64,000 bases of DNA from Paenibacillus albus (GTDB lineage: Bacteria > Bacillota > Bacilli > Paenibacillales > Paenibacillaceae). The stretch's first letter is position 1, and every line of letters begins with the position of its first letter. The notes below the pieces were generated by a model, which was not told the DNA's origin, searched no databases, and was given only the letters and a program-made list of their open reading frames with translations. Below, piece after piece: positions 17,878-27,668 of this stretch. The stretch spans positions 4,354,501-4,418,500 of the forward strand of contig NZ_CP034437.1 of assembly GCF_003952225.1 (NCBI RefSeq), read 5' to 3'. Position numbers and translations under genes: made by a program.

Positions 17878-18001
17878 ATTATGCAGCTGCTTGTATACAA
17901 CTAACATTTTTTAACGTTGTTTTTAGACCATCGGTTCAACTAAGATGAGGGGGTTCGAAAAAAGATGGTCATACAAACTTTCTAGGGGGAATTTGGAGAA
18001 C

Positions 18002-20581
18002 ATGCGTAAACTACGTACAACTAAGCTTGTTGCTGCAACTTTGACGGTGGGAATGCTCGCAATCCCGTTCAGCCAGGTCACTTCGGCGGATGCAGGTGGC
18101 AGCTCAACATTAAAGCTTAGCATAATGGAGACGACGGACATTCATACGAATCTGATGTCCTACGATTATTATAAGGATGCAGCCGCTCCGACGGTCGGAT
18201 TGGCACGCACCTCGAATCTGGTCAAGCAAGTACGGGCAGAAGCCGAGAATACGTTCCTGGTCGACAACGGCGACTTGATTCAAGGCACGCCGCTCGGCAC
18301 GTTCAAGGCGAAGGTTGAGCCGCTAAAAGAAGGCGAAGTTCATCCGGTCTACAAAGCGATGAATTTGATGGGCTACGACGTAGCCACACTCGGCAACCAT
18401 GAGTTCAACTATGGCCTGGATTACTTGAACCAAGCGATTAAAGGCGCGAACTTCCCTTATATCTCCGCGAATGTGTACGTAGACGACAAGGACAATAACC
18501 CTGATAACGACGTCAATAAATTCGAGCCTTACAAAATCATCGAAAAAACTTATATAGACGAAGCCGGCGTAGAACAAACGCTCAAAATCGGCGTTATCGG
18601 CTTTGTGCCTCCGCAAATTATGGACTGGGACAAAGCATCGCTCGAAGGCAAAGTCATTACGAAAGATATCGTCGAAACCGCTGAGAAATTCATACCCGAA
18701 ATGAAAGCAAAAGGCGCGGATATCATCATCGCCATGGCGCATACCGGCTTTAATGGCAGCGCGCAGGCCCATGTGAAAGCAGAAGATGCAGTACTTCCGC
18801 TCAGCCTTGTTCCTGGAATTGATGCGATCACATTCTCGCATACGCACAAGGTATTCCCTGCTGCTGACGAGAAGTCACTCGACGCGTTGTTCAAGGATGC
18901 TTCTGGCGCCGTATTGCCAGGCGTGAACAATGCTAACTGCACCATCAACGGCGTCCCTGCCGTACAAGCTGGTTATGGCGGCAGCGACCTCGGCCTGATC
19001 GATTTGACGCTGGAGAAGAAGGATGGCAAGTGGAGCGTTGCGGGCTCACACTCGTCTACCTTGTCGATATACGATAAAACGGCAAAGAAATCGCTGGTTG
19101 AAGAAGATCCGGCCATTGTAAATGCCGTCAAAGCGGATCATGAAGCAACAATTGCCTATGCGAACAATCCGATCGGTACGACGACTTCGTCGATCCACAG
19201 CTATTTTGCCCTGGTTCAGGATGATCCATCTGTACAAATTGTAACCAACGCGCAGAAGTGGTACGTAGAGAAGTACGTGAAGGCGAATTTGCCACAGTAT
19301 AAAGATACTCCTATTCTGTCGGTTGGCGCGCCTTTCAAAGCAGGCCGCAATGGCGTGGAAGAATATACGGAGATCAAAAAAGGCCCTCTTGCGATCAAGA
19401 GCGCTGGCGATCTGTATCTGTACGACAACACGATGAAAGCGATCCTGGTGAAGGGCTCCGTCGTGAAGGAATGGCTCGAGATGTCCGCGGGCAAATTCAA
19501 CCAGATCAATCCTGCAAGCAAAGATGAGCAAACACTGCTTAACGCAAGCTTCCCGGTTTATAACTTCGACGTAATCGATGGCGTTACGTATCAAGTCGAC
19601 GTGACGAAGCCGGCGAGATACAAAATCGACGGCACGGTGAACAATGCCGATGCAAGCCGTATCGTAAACCTGAAATATAACGGCAAGCCGGTTGACCCGA
19701 ACCAAGACTTTATCGTCGTAACGAATAACTACCGTGCAAGCGGCGGCGGTAACTTCCCAGGTGTCAAAGGCAGCAAGTATATCATTGACTCCACGGAAGA
19801 GAATCGCCAGATTCTAATGGATTACATCACAGAGAACAAAGAGATTAATCCGTCTATCGACAACAACTGGTCGATTGCGCCGATCTTCGGCGACGTGAAC
19901 GTGACGTTTGCTTCTTCCCCGAAAGCGGAAGACTATGCGAAAGCAACTAGTAACATTCGCTACTTGAACAAAACAGATGACAAAGGCTTCGGTATCTTCT
20001 CGATCAATTTGAACAAATCGTTCCGCGACGTCCCTACTACTCATTGGGCTTACGCAGCGATTCAACGCCTTGCGTCTAAGCAAATCGTTCAAGGCAAGAA
20101 CGAGACCGATTTCGATCCGAGCGCACAAGTAACCCGTGCTGAATTCGCAAGCATGCTCGTCAAAGCGCTTAAGCTGAAGGCTACAGCTACGGCTCCCGCT
20201 TTCAAAGACGTAACAGCTGGCAGCTGGTATGAAGATGCGGTTGCAGCCGCTTACGGTAACGGCCTTGTTAAAGGCATCAGCAAGGATCAATTCGCTCCAG
20301 CAGCAAGCATCACTCGCGAGCAAATGGCCGTCATGGCGAAGAATGCGCTGGATCTTTCAGCGAAGGTTGACGCGGAAGAGCAAGCAACTGGCACCACATT
20401 TGCAGATAGCGATACTATCAGCGCATGGGCAAAATCCAGCATCGACGCAGTTGCCGGTAAAGGCATTATGAACGGCCGCGGCGGCAATCTGTTCGTCCCT
20501 AAAGCAACTTCGACGCGTGCGGAAGCAGCGAAGGTCATCGACTTGTTGATGACGAATGCAATGGCAGCGGAGACGAAATAA
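18002..20581 (+). CDS. surface-anchored 2',3'-cyclic-nucleotide 2'-phosphodiesterase/3'-nucleotidase with SLH domains
   Basis: 859 residues. Signal peptide (about 1-31, ending TSADA). Metallophosphoesterase domain with the ligand motifs in order: TTDIHTN, NGDLIQGTPLG, GNHEFNYG, MAHTGF, FSHTHKVF. Then a 5'-nucleotidase C-terminal domain (about 330-600, with the GRNGVEEYT and ASGGGNFPG segments). Then three SLH repeats (about 665-850; first FRDVPTTHWAYAAIQRL, each followed by a TRAE/TREQ motif) that bind secondary wall polymers. It would release nucleosides and phosphate from nucleotides at the cell surface. ATG at 18002 has GGAG close by; the frame is open to 17945, which lacks a site. Monocistronic. 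Confidence 0.93.
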   Translation: MRKLRTTKLVAATLTVGMLAIPFSQVTSADAGGSSTLKLSIMETTDIHTNLMSYDYYKDAAAPTVGLARTSNLVKQVRAEAENTFLVDNGDLIQGTPLGTFKAKVEPLKEGEVHPVYKAMNLMGYDVATLGNHEFNYGLDYLNQAIKGANFPYISANVYVDDKDNNPDNDVNKFEPYKIIEKTYIDEAGVEQTLKIGVIGFVPPQIMDWDKASLEGKVITKDIVETAEKFIPEMKAKGADIIIAMAHTGFNGSAQAHVKAEDAVLPLSLVPGIDAITFSHTHKVFPAADEKSLDALFKDASGAVLPGVNNANCTINGVPAVQAGYGGSDLGLIDLTLEKKDGKWSVAGSHSSTLSIYDKTAKKSLVEEDPAIVNAVKADHEATIAYANNPIGTTTSSIHSYFALVQDDPSVQIVTNAQKWYVEKYVKANLPQYKDTPILSVGAPFKAGRNGVEEYTEIKKGPLAIKSAGDLYLYDNTMKAILVKGSVVKEWLEMSAGKFNQINPASKDEQTLLNASFPVYNFDVIDGVTYQVDVTKPARYKIDGTVNNADASRIVNLKYNGKPVDPNQDFIVVTNNYRASGGGNFPGVKGSKYIIDSTEENRQILMDYITENKEINPSIDNNWSIAPIFGDVNVTFASSPKAEDYAKATSNIRYLNKTDDKGFGIFSINLNKSFRDVPTTHWAYAAIQRLASKQIVQGKNETDFDPSAQVTRAEFASMLVKALKLKATATAPAFKDVTAGSWYEDAVAAAYGNGLVKGISKDQFAPAASITREQMAVMAKNALDLSAKVDAEEQATGTTFADSDTISAWAKSSIDAVAGKGIMNGRGGNLFVPKATSTRAEAAKVIDLLMTNAMAAETK

Positions 20582-20599
20582 TCGGGTATATTCAATAAT

Positions 20600-20645
20600 A
20601 TCCCGCAGGATGGCTGCGTTATGTGGCCATCCTGCGGGATTTTTA
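20600..20645 (+). terminator. strong terminator after 5'-nucleotidase
   Basis: Perfect 15-bp stem (ATCCCGCAGGATGGC and its complement, 11-base loop) running into TTTTT. Confidence 0.92.
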
Positions 20646-20670
20646 TCGTACAGATAATCCATTTATCGAA

Positions 20671-22458
20671 CTATGCCGGCTGCTCCACTTCTTCCTCGGA
20701 CTTTCGTTCCTCCCCCTGCCAAAGAAGCTGCATCTCGCTGCTGAAGGTCAACAGCTCGTTCAGTGTCCCTTCCGCTTCGATTCGTCCGTTCTTCATCACG
20801 ATAATATGGTCCGCGCGGACCAGCGCTTCTCTGCGGTGAGATACTGCGATACAAGTAACGTCTTGTTCATTAAACAGACGCTCCCACAATTGCTTCTCCG
20901 TTTCTACATCCAGTGCGCTTGATAGATCATCAAAGATGAATAGGTCCGATTCCGTCAGCATCATCCGGGCAGTAGCAGCGCGTTGAATTTGTCCACCGGA
21001 CAGCATAACACCGCGCGGGCCGACCATCGTTTCAAGTCCGTTCTCGAGGTCTTGAACATCTTGCTCCATCACGGCCAAGTGAACCGCTTTACCGAGCGAA
21101 TCGGGCGAAGCCCCGCTGCCTTGGGTAATATTCTCGCGAAGCGGATCGCTGAATAGTCGCGGCACCTGCGGCGTGTATGCCGCTCTCGGCGGTACCAGGA
21201 ATGAAGCTGGATCGTCAACTATCTGTCCGTTCCACGCGACCGTCCCTCCCTCTTTGGGCAGAAGCCCAAGAAGCGTACGTACCAAAGTTGATTTACCCGA
21301 ACCGACTCTACCGGTAATGACGATAAACGTACCGCGCTCCAAGTGAAAGCTGACGTTCTGTATCCCGTTATTGGAATTTTTATACGTATACGAGAGATCT
21401 TTTACATCTAGTGATTTCAAGCGTTCATTCTCGATGCTTTTGTCAAATACCGGGACATCCGGAGGCGTATCGTACAGGTGAATGCAATTATGGGCCACAA
21501 TGTCGTCTTGTCTCCCTGGACGAAACAGCATTCGCATCCGGTCAACCGCCACTTTCAAACGCATGTGCTGAAATACCATGTAGCCGAACAAGGAAATACT
21601 AGATGCGAAGGAGCCCACGTACATCGTAAAAAGAGCAAAGTCGCCAACGGTAAAACGGCCGGCCTGCATCTGCGCAGCACACATCAATAAAATAATGCCG
21701 GTACTGATGTTTAATACATGCTGACTCAGCGAGCGCATCCATTGCATGAATAAATTATCCTTAAGCGCCGCTTGTCTGCGTGCTTCGCTTAAGGTTACAA
21801 AGCGGTTTAGTACATTCTCTTCCGCTCGTCCAAGCTTGATTGCTTGAACGCTGCCGAACGTTTCAGCAATGAATCCGGTGATGCGCCCCGTCGCTTCGCG
21901 GTTAAGCTGACTGTACTTTCTCGCTCGGCCTCTGGACAAGTTATTGAGCAAAGTGACGAGTAACAAGGGAACAATCGCAACGATGGTAATAGGCCAGCTA
22001 ATCCTCGCCATAATCACGACTGCAATAATGGCGTATGCTAGTTTCCCCCAGAAATCCACCCAAGATTCCACATACTCAACGGCTTCGTCAATATCATCCC
22101 GAAACCGGGTCATCGCTTCCCCCGGAGAGGCAGGAAGATTACGCCCGGGCCACTGCATAATGCCGGAGAGCATGTTTGTACGCAGTATGGCTTGCAAATG
22201 ATACGAATAAGTAATCCACTTATAGAATGCGATGAAGAACATGCCGACCCTCGTAAACCGTATAAGCGCAACAACCAGCAGCGGCATGACTATCCAAGCA
22301 AAGTTATGAGACTCGCCAGTGACACGGTCGAAGAACCATTGCATGCCAATGCCGAACAGCAAGGGAATAGAGTGAAACACACACCATAGGAACCCGTTTA
22401 TTACATACAATGATAATCGAAATCGCAGCAGCTGCCCTAAAAAATGACCTACCTTCAT
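20671..22458 (-). CDS. ABC exporter half, permease-ATPase fusion (second subunit)
   Basis: 595 residues: six-helix membrane domain (about 1-310) and nucleotide-binding domain (about 350-580). Walker [10 protein letters not shown], signature LSGGQIQRA and the H-loop SHRRE are canonical, but Walker B reads [12 protein letters not shown], with Asp where the catalytic Glu is expected. The start overlaps the stop of the upstream ABC gene (ATGA, 22455-22458) and has AGGAGG 7 bases before it, so the two are translationally coupled and probably form a heterodimer. Cargo is unknown (drug, peptide or lipid typical for the family). Confidence 0.9.
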   Translation of the reverse strand: MKVGHFLGQLLRFRLSLYVINGFLWCVFHSIPLLFGIGMQWFFDRVTGESHNFAWIVMPLLVVALIRFTRVGMFFIAFYKWITYSYHLQAILRTNMLSGIMQWPGRNLPASPGEAMTRFRDDIDEAVEYVESWVDFWGKLAYAIIAVVIMARISWPITIVAIVPLLLVTLLNNLSRGRARKYSQLNREATGRITGFIAETFGSVQAIKLGRAEENVLNRFVTLSEARRQAALKDNLFMQWMRSLSQHVLNISTGIILLMCAAQMQAGRFTVGDFALFTMYVGSFASSISLFGYMVFQHMRLKVAVDRMRMLFRPGRQDDIVAHNCIHLYDTPPDVPVFDKSIENERLKSLDVKDLSYTYKNSNNGIQNVSFHLERGTFIVITGRVGSGKSTLVRTLLGLLPKEGGTVAWNGQIVDDPASFLVPPRAAYTPQVPRLFSDPLRENITQGSGASPDSLGKAVHLAVMEQDVQDLENGLETMVGPRGVMLSGGQIQRAATARMMLTESDLFIFDDLSSALDVETEKQLWERLFNEQDVTCIAVSHRREALVRADHIIVMKNGRIEAEGTLNELLTFSSEMQLLWQGEERKSEEEVEQPA

Positions 22459-24200
22459 GCCAATTCCTCCTGACGATCCGTTCGTAATAGCTTTGCGAAG
22501 CGGGAGGACGAGTCTTGCGCGAGCGCTTCCCGCGCACCAAATTCAAGAATACGACCGTTGCCAAGCACCATGATCTTATCTACTTTTTTCAACGTGGACA
22601 AACGGTGGGCAATAACGATCCCTGTGCAATGTTCCATTAGCTGGTCTACAGCTGCTTGCAAAGCGGCTTCCGTCGCAGCGTCGAGTTTGGAAGAAGGCTC
22701 ATCCAGGATCACTAAGCTGGGCTTCGTTAAGAAAACCCGTGTCAGCGCGAACAACTGTGCCTCGCCTGCAGACAACGAAGCTCCCCCAGCTGTCAGATGC
22801 GTATCCAATCCTTGCGGCATCTTATCGATCCACTTTCGTAATCCAAGCCTTTCGGTGGTTTCTATAATTTCTTGATCTGCCACCTTGCTGTTGAACAACG
22901 TCAAATTGTCTCTAAGCGTTCCGTCAAAAAGCTGCACATCCTGCGTGACCATACCCACCCGTTTGTACAGCGCTTCCAATCGCAAAGAGCGAATATCCGT
23001 GCCGCCGATTCGAATGACGCCGCTATCCGTGTTATACATTCGTAGCAGTAATCGGCTCAGGCTGGACTTTCCGCTGCCTGTACGTCCTACAATGCCAAGT
23101 CGCTCCCCCGGCAGCAACGAGAAGCTGATGTCTTGCAGTACACGATTGTCTTCGTTATAGCTGAAGTTCACTTGGTCAAAATCCACTCCGAGAGCTCCGC
23201 TTGGAAGAGACTCCTCCGTTCCTTCATGAATCTCGCTTTCATACGAAAGAATTTCGCGGGAGCGGCGCATGCCCGATTTGGCCTTCTGAAATTCCTGCAC
23301 TTGGTTGCCGAGCTGTTCAATCGGGTCGTTCAGCATTTGGGTGTATTGATAGACAAGATATAACGTCCCTAATGTAATTTCGCCTTTGAGGTACATAGAT
23401 ACGCCAATGATCAGCACCACCGTAACCGCTACCGCGAACAAGACGACTGTAACGTTCCAAGGGACAACGCGCAGCATCCATGCCTTGCGGCCGGTCAAGA
23501 ATACACTGCGCATGGCTCGGTGAAAACGGTTCATCACATACGGTACGCCGCCGTTCGCCTGTACGTCTTCGATTCCGGATATCCGTTCTTCAATAAGTCC
23601 GAGCAGCGATGCTCTTGCTTGTCGTTCAGCTTGCGTCGCAGAGACGCCGAAGTCGCGAATATATACCATGACCCCTATCGAAATACAGGTGAAAATGCTC
23701 ATCGTGATTGCAATTGGCCAATTCGTAGCAAACATATAACCCAGAATGCCTGCAAGGAGAACAAAGCTGCCTATAATTTGGACAATAAATAAAGCGAAAA
23801 AGTTCGACATTCCCGTCACATCGCCATCCACGCGTTCAATCATTTCGCCTGGTGTTTTCAGATTGTGAAAGCGCATATCGAGCCGGAGGCAATGTTTGAG
23901 CAAATCTGCCCGCAGCCGATTGGTGGCTCGCCAAGCTACGTCGTTTCCCATGTAACTTACCGATACAGTGAGAAGTTGATTGCTAACGGCTACGACGAGA
24001 AACATCCCTGCGAGACTAAACAGCCCTCCGACCGCTCCTTTCGCTGAAGCGGTGTCGATAAACCGCTGGACAATTTGCGGATTGATTAGCTGAAGCGCAG
24101 TTGAAGTCAGCAGCATTCCCAAGAGAACGGCAATACGCCACTTGACGGGAAGGAGATAACGAAACATCCAAAAGATCGATAATTTACGTTCAGGTTTCAA
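22455..24200 (-). CDS. ABC exporter half, permease-ATPase fusion (first subunit)
   Basis: 581 residues from the TTG at 24200 (GGAAGGGG 8 bases upstream); an ATG at 24254 is in frame but lacks a ribosome site. Six-helix membrane domain, then the nucleotide-binding domain with Walker [10 protein letters not shown], Walker [13 protein letters not shown] (catalytic Glu present), H-loop IAHRLS, and an altered signature [13 protein letters not shown] in place of LSGGQ. Together with its partner's LSGGQ and missing Glu, this gives one full and one degenerate ATP site, the known arrangement of heterodimeric exporters (TM287/288, BmrCD). Confidence 0.9.
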   Translation of the reverse strand: MKPERKLSIFWMFRYLLPVKWRIAVLLGMLLTSTALQLINPQIVQRFIDTASAKGAVGGLFSLAGMFLVVAVSNQLLTVSVSYMGNDVAWRATNRLRADLLKHCLRLDMRFHNLKTPGEMIERVDGDVTGMSNFFALFIVQIIGSFVLLAGILGYMFATNWPIAITMSIFTCISIGVMVYIRDFGVSATQAERQARASLLGLIEERISGIEDVQANGGVPYVMNRFHRAMRSVFLTGRKAWMLRVVPWNVTVVLFAVAVTVVLIIGVSMYLKGEITLGTLYLVYQYTQMLNDPIEQLGNQVQEFQKAKSGMRRSREILSYESEIHEGTEESLPSGALGVDFDQVNFSYNEDNRVLQDISFSLLPGERLGIVGRTGSGKSSLSRLLLRMYNTDSGVIRIGGTDIRSLRLEALYKRVGMVTQDVQLFDGTLRDNLTLFNSKVADQEIIETTERLGLRKWIDKMPQGLDTHLTAGGASLSAGEAQLFALTRVFLTKPSLVILDEPSSKLDAATEAALQAAVDQLMEHCTGIVIAHRLSTLKKVDKIMVLGNGRILEFGAREALAQDSSSRFAKLLRTDRQEELA

Positions 24201-24276
24201 AACATGCACCCCTTCCGAAGTTAGTGCCTTGCTATAAGGCGAGATATCAAACATAAAGGAAATGTTAAATAAAATA

Positions 24277-24305
24277 TAGACTTATGTTTTTCCGAGGGTT
24301 ATACT
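24277..24305 (+). promoter_or_regulatory. promoter-like pair before a short hairpin transcript
   Basis: TAGACT (24277-24282), 17 bases, TATACT (24300-24305): 4/6 and 5/6 matches to sigma-A hexamers at optimal spacing. Initiation would fall near 24312, the first base of the hairpin. Confidence 0.4.
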
Positions 24306-24311
24306 AATATT

Positions 24312-24388
24312 GTAAGGGATTGGAAACAGCCCCCTTACTTTAATAATGTCAAAAAGCGATTCTGCCACCCGATGAGGTGGCTTTTTTA
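24312..24388 (+). ncRNA. candidate short RNA or leader attenuator
   Basis: Hairpin 1: GTAAGGG (24312-24318) with CCCTTAC (24332-24338). Hairpin 2: GCCACC (24364-24369) with GGTGGC (24376-24381) followed by TTTTTT, a full intrinsic terminator. No open frame fits inside. It begins where the promoter-like pair would start transcription, so it could be a ~77-nt RNA, or an attenuated leader of the GNAT gene 210 bases further on. No known RNA family recognised. Confidence 0.35.
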
Positions 24389-24597
24389 TTGTTACCGATT
24401 GCCCCAAAGCGGCTATAAGAGTTAGTTTACCTGTTTCTGCAGATGGAGAAATATAGAAGAAATGATTATAATCGAACTTTACACTCTTGCTTGCGCCCCT
24501 TAATATTTTCTTTCCGCCATCTTCAAAAAAAAATGTATAAGTATTCATTATTATGTATATTTATAACAATTGAATTTTTTGGAGGTGTCCTCTTCTC

Positions 24598-25071
24598 ATG
24601 TATCAAATTAGAAAAGCGACTATGGACGATACTGAAGTCATGCATGAACTTATTAATACTTACGCTGATGAGGGTAAACTCCTTCATCGAACGCATAGCT
24701 CGATCTATGAGAATCTTCAATGTTTCTACATTGCTGAGATAAATGGACAAATTATCGGAACGGTAAGTTTACATATTCTTGATAAAGAACTAGCTGAAGT
24801 GCGTTCGCTTACTGTTGCTACAGATTACTTCGGAAGAGGAATTGGGAAAAGACTTGTTAGAGAAGTGATTCATGAAACGAAAAAGCTGGGGGTTACGACT
24901 CTGTTGTCGCTGACTTACCAAGTGGACTTTTTTGAGAAATGCGGCTTTAACCGAATCGATAAAAGCAAATTGCCAATGACGAAAATCTGGAAGGATTGTA
25001 TGCACTGCTCTAAATTTTCAAATTGTGATGAGAATGCAATGGTTATTAACGTTTTCTCAACTAGCAACTAA
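24598..25071 (+). CDS. N-acetyltransferase, ArgA/NAGS-like GNAT
   Basis: 157 residues. Acetyl-CoA loop GRGIGKRL (about 79-86) after VRSLTVATDYF. The C-terminus carries KLPMTKIWKDCMHCSKFSNCDENAM, the Cys-rich tail (C-x2-C-x5-C) seen in short N-acetylglutamate synthase-like GNAT proteins, which may bind a metal or shape the dimer. It might make N-acetylglutamate for arginine synthesis, but no arg gene is near, so this is family inference. ATG preceded by GGAGGT at 11 bases, a long spacing. May be affected by the terminator 210 bases upstream. Confidence 0.8.
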   Translation: MYQIRKATMDDTEVMHELINTYADEGKLLHRTHSSIYENLQCFYIAEINGQIIGTVSLHILDKELAEVRSLTVATDYFGRGIGKRLVREVIHETKKLGVTTLLSLTYQVDFFEKCGFNRIDKSKLPMTKIWKDCMHCSKFSNCDENAMVINVFSTSN

Positions 25072-25088
25072 TCAGCTGACAAGCTCAA

Positions 25089-25125
25089 TAAAAAAAAGAG
25101 ACCCGCAGCAACGGGCTGCGGGTCT
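25089..25125 (-). terminator. terminator after MFS gene
   Basis: GACCCGCAGC / GCTGCGGGTC 10-bp stem; the minus strand continues TCTTTTTTTT. Lies between the convergent GNAT and MFS genes. Confidence 0.88.
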
Positions 25126-25142
25126 AAACGTTATCGTTCCCA

Positions 25143-26450
25143 TCACACTTTTCTCCTAGACCAAAGAACAACCGGGATAAGAAGCAAGGCCAGGAATCCT
25201 CCCGCCAGTGATAATGTCGAATAACTGGACTGTGCGACCACCATGCCTGACAGTGCACCTCCGGATGCACCGGCTAGAGCGATCAATACATCCACCGTAC
25301 CTTGAGTCTTGGCACGTGTCTCTGGCGTCGTGGCATCGACAATCGCTGCAGTCCCGCTAATAAGTCCGAAATTCCACCCTAAGCCAAGCAGCGCAAGTGC
25401 AAGAACAAGAAGCACCATGGAGTCACCCGGCGCCAATGCTGCGAGTAAACCGGCCAAGAGTAAGGTTACGCCTGAAGCATAGGACATCGGTTTCCGACCG
25501 TACTTATCGACTAGAAAACCGGTTAGCAGTGAAGGCAGATACATAGCAGCAACATGAATTCCGATCACCATACCGACCTGACCCAGTCCATGACCGTGAT
25601 GTTTCATGTGAACCGGTGTCATGGTCATAATGGCAACCATCACAATTTGAGTTAATACCATTACGGATGCCCCAACGATGATTCCCCGTCTATTCACGCC
25701 TGCTCCCGAAGTATGAGTTGGTAGCGTGTTACTCTGATTATCCTGTGCACGCTGCGCGTCCGCAAGAGCTTTGGCCACGAGTAATGGATCTGGACGCAGG
25801 AAGAAGAGCAATACGAATCCTGCCACTAAATAAGCAGAAGCCGCCAACATGAATGGCCCGGATAAAGCAGGAGCACCAAGCGAAGTCGCGATTCCACCTG
25901 TAAAAGTGACGAGATTCGGTCCGGCAACAGCGCCAAAAGTCGTGAAAACCATGGCTGTACTGATCGCCTTGGCCCGCTGTGTTGGAAGTGCCAGGTCCGT
26001 ACCGGCATATCTGGCCTGCAAGTTTGTAGCCGTCCCTGCTCCATAGACCAGCAATGACACGAAGAGCAGTGCAACACTGTTGAACACTGCCGCCAGGGCG
26101 ACGCCGGCTGCACCGATCCCGCCAGTCAAGAAACCAGCAGCAAGCCCCACGCGACGTCCCAAACGTTGCGACAGTCGGCCGACGATTAGCGCAGCGGCAG
26201 CGGAACCTAATGTAAACAGTGCTGTCGGTACACCGGCATAACTGTCTGTTCCAAGCATATCCTGTGCCAGCAGCGCCCCGACTGTAATCCCGGCAGCCAA
26301 TCCCGCTCCACCGAACATTTGGGAAGCTATGACGATCATCAACGTTCGTTTGTACAACTGACGCTGTTTCTCGGGGGAATTCACGTATGGCATCAGTGAC
26401 TCCCCTCTGCCATTCATCTGATTCCTGACCAGCTCCGTCTGGCTCGACAT
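25143..26450 (-). CDS. MFS efflux transporter
   Basis: 435 residues, about 12 hydrophobic segments, with an extra polar central loop (about 220-245, DAQRAQDNQSNTLPTH). The helix 2-3 loop GRLSQRLGRRVG and the later GFLVDKYGRKP are the paired MFS motif A copies. The overall look (YAGVPTALFTLGSAAAALIVGRLSQ) fits drug/multi-substrate exporters. ATG with GAGGAG 6 bases upstream. A 6-bp-arm inverted repeat at 26496-26513 could hold an operator. Single gene with its own terminator. Confidence 0.82.
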   Translation of the reverse strand: MSSQTELVRNQMNGRGESLMPYVNSPEKQRQLYKRTLMIVIASQMFGGAGLAAGITVGALLAQDMLGTDSYAGVPTALFTLGSAAAALIVGRLSQRLGRRVGLAAGFLTGGIGAAGVALAAVFNSVALLFVSLLVYGAGTATNLQARYAGTDLALPTQRAKAISTAMVFTTFGAVAGPNLVTFTGGIATSLGAPALSGPFMLAASAYLVAGFVLLFFLRPDPLLVAKALADAQRAQDNQSNTLPTHTSGAGVNRRGIIVGASVMVLTQIVMVAIMTMTPVHMKHHGHGLGQVGMVIGIHVAAMYLPSLLTGFLVDKYGRKPMSYASGVTLLLAGLLAALAPGDSMVLLVLALALLGLGWNFGLISGTAAIVDATTPETRAKTQGTVDVLIALAGASGGALSGMVVAQSSYSTLSLAGGFLALLLIPVVLWSRRKV

Positions 26451-26495
26451 CTCTCTCTCCTCCTATTCATCTCCCCATCAACCTATCCTATGCTT

Positions 26496-26513
26496 CACTT
26501 GCACATTCAAGTG
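26496..26513. promoter_or_regulatory. inverted repeat upstream of MFS gene
   Basis: CACTTG-N6-CAAGTG, 18 bp, 46 bases upstream of the MFS start. On the minus strand a TTGAAT -35-like hexamer lies inside it. Possible local operator; no dedicated regulator gene is adjacent. Confidence 0.35.
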
Positions 26514-26552
26514 GAAAGGGCAGATTTATTGTTCGTTAAATCCCAAGTCGAA

Positions 26553-26584
26553 GTAAAAAACTCCTGCCATAACCATGACAGGAG
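26553..26584 (-). terminator. terminator after lgt
   Basis: CTCCTG / CAGGAG arms extended by TCATGG-TTATGG pairing, followed by TTTTTTAC on the minus strand, 10 bases past the lgt stop. Confidence 0.85.
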
Positions 26585-26593
26585 CAGTGAAGA

Positions 26594-27540
26594 TTAATTT
26601 TCTTGCGGACGTTGTCCTTGAATTGCAGATTCAACTGATCTTTTGCTCTCGACAGGTGAGTTATATGGTTTGGAGTCTTTTTGTTTTCTCCTAATGATGA
26701 TGAAGGTAACGGCCACTAATAAAATCATGATTGCAAGCAGCTGTGAAATCCGAACATTCTTGCCTGCCTCCATCGCTCCCCAACCGAAGCCGCTCATCGG
26801 GCTCCATAACGCTTTTAGGAACGATGCCAGCCATGCGGGACCTTCAAACGCAAGACTGTCCGTGCGCACGCCTTCTACATAGAACCGACCAAGCGAATAC
26901 CAAATAAAGTAACTCATGAATAGCTCTCCGGCCCGTAGGAACGGTCTTCGGCGAAGCCATAGCAGCACTAATAGCCCTGCGAAGCTCCAAACAGACTCAT
27001 ATAAGAATGTCGGGTGGTAATACTGCCCGTCAATGAACATTTGGTTTACGATAAAGTTCGGAAGATGTAATGTATTTCTCAAAAAGCTCTCCGATACCGA
27101 ACCGCCATGCGCTTCTTGGTTCATGAAATTACCCCAGCGCCCGATCAATTGCCCGGTTATTAAGCCAGGAGCGCAGAAGTCGGCAATTCTCCAGAAGTCA
27201 TACCCTTTTCTCCGTGTATAAATAACGGCAGCTATAATAGCTCCGATTAATGCACCGTAGATGGCAATTCCACCATGCCAAATGGCAATAATTTCACCGG
27301 GGTGTTTCCCATAATAGCTCCATTCGAATGCTACGTAATAGGCTCGCGCTCCAATTAAAGCAGATGGTACTCCAAGTAGAAGTAAGTCCATAAAAAATCA
27401 GGAGAAATTCCGAAACGCTTACCTTCCTTTATTGCCAGCATTAATCCAAGCAAAGCACCTACACCAATAATAATCCCATACCAGTGCACCTGGATCGGGC
27501 CCAATGAAATTGCTATTGGATTCAACATATTGTTAAACAC
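26594..27540 (-). pseudogene. lgt: prolipoprotein diacylglyceryl transferase, interrupted by a -1 frameshift
   Basis: Lgt moves diacylglycerol from phosphatidylglycerol to the lipobox Cys of lipoproteins in the membrane. Codons 1-50 (27540 down) give [13 protein letters not shown] and [13 protein letters not shown], then run to a stop after 61 codons. The rest of Lgt, from [20 protein letters not shown] through [18 protein letters not shown] (catalytic core) and YHPTFLYES, lies in the -1 frame from 27391. The switch falls exactly on T TTT TTA in the reading phase that allows -1 slippage, and a slip yields DFL-MDLL with no residue lost. One missing T in the run would do the same. It may be non-functional, recoded, or a sequencing error. 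A second intact lgt elsewhere is likely. Confidence 0.85.
27391..27397 (-). other. slippery heptamer T TTT TTA at the lgt frame break
   Basis: Zero-frame codons are GAT TTT TTA TGG; after a -1 slip the next codon is ATG (27391-27389), opening the long frame. It matches the X XXY YYZ rule. No strong pseudoknot or upstream Shine-Dalgarno-like stimulator was seen, which weakens the recoding reading. Confidence 0.6.
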
Positions 27541-27623
27541 ATCCCTACTACCTTTTTTTTGCGATCTTGTACATCATAGCAAGAAAACTACCTTGTTGGG
27601 AAATCCATTATTCTCAATTAGTA

Positions 27624-27653
27624 GAACAGACCGCCGATGTCGGCAGCCTGTTC
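27624..27653 (-). terminator. hairpin after esterase gene
   Basis: GAACAG...CTGTTC outer arms and TGCCGA/TCGGCG inner pairing with an internal loop, 16 bases past the stop. Only a weak T tract (TACTAATT) follows on the minus strand. Confidence 0.5.
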
Positions 27654-27668
27654 GCTGTTGATTAATGG

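Larger units (their letters stand above)
24201..24597. other. 397-bp intergenic region between divergent genes
   Basis: Holds the start region of the leftward ABC operon, a plus-strand promoter-like pair and a short hairpin-plus-terminator unit (24277-24388, separate entries). From 24389 to the GNAT start I see nothing beyond a ribosome site (GGAGGT) at 24581-24586. An 88-codon minus-strand frame across it has no ribosome site and is crossed by the terminator. Confidence 0.5.

Noticed and set aside
19046-19705. 219-codon minus-strand frame inside the 5'-nucleotidase
   Set aside because: Antisense shadow of a fully conserved enzyme domain; composition typical of a reverse-frame artefact.
24282-24548. 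88-codon minus-strand frame (MNTYTFFFEDGG...) in the region between the ABC operon and GNAT
   Set aside because: No ribosome site, not recognisable, and it runs across an intrinsic terminator and hairpin on the other strand.
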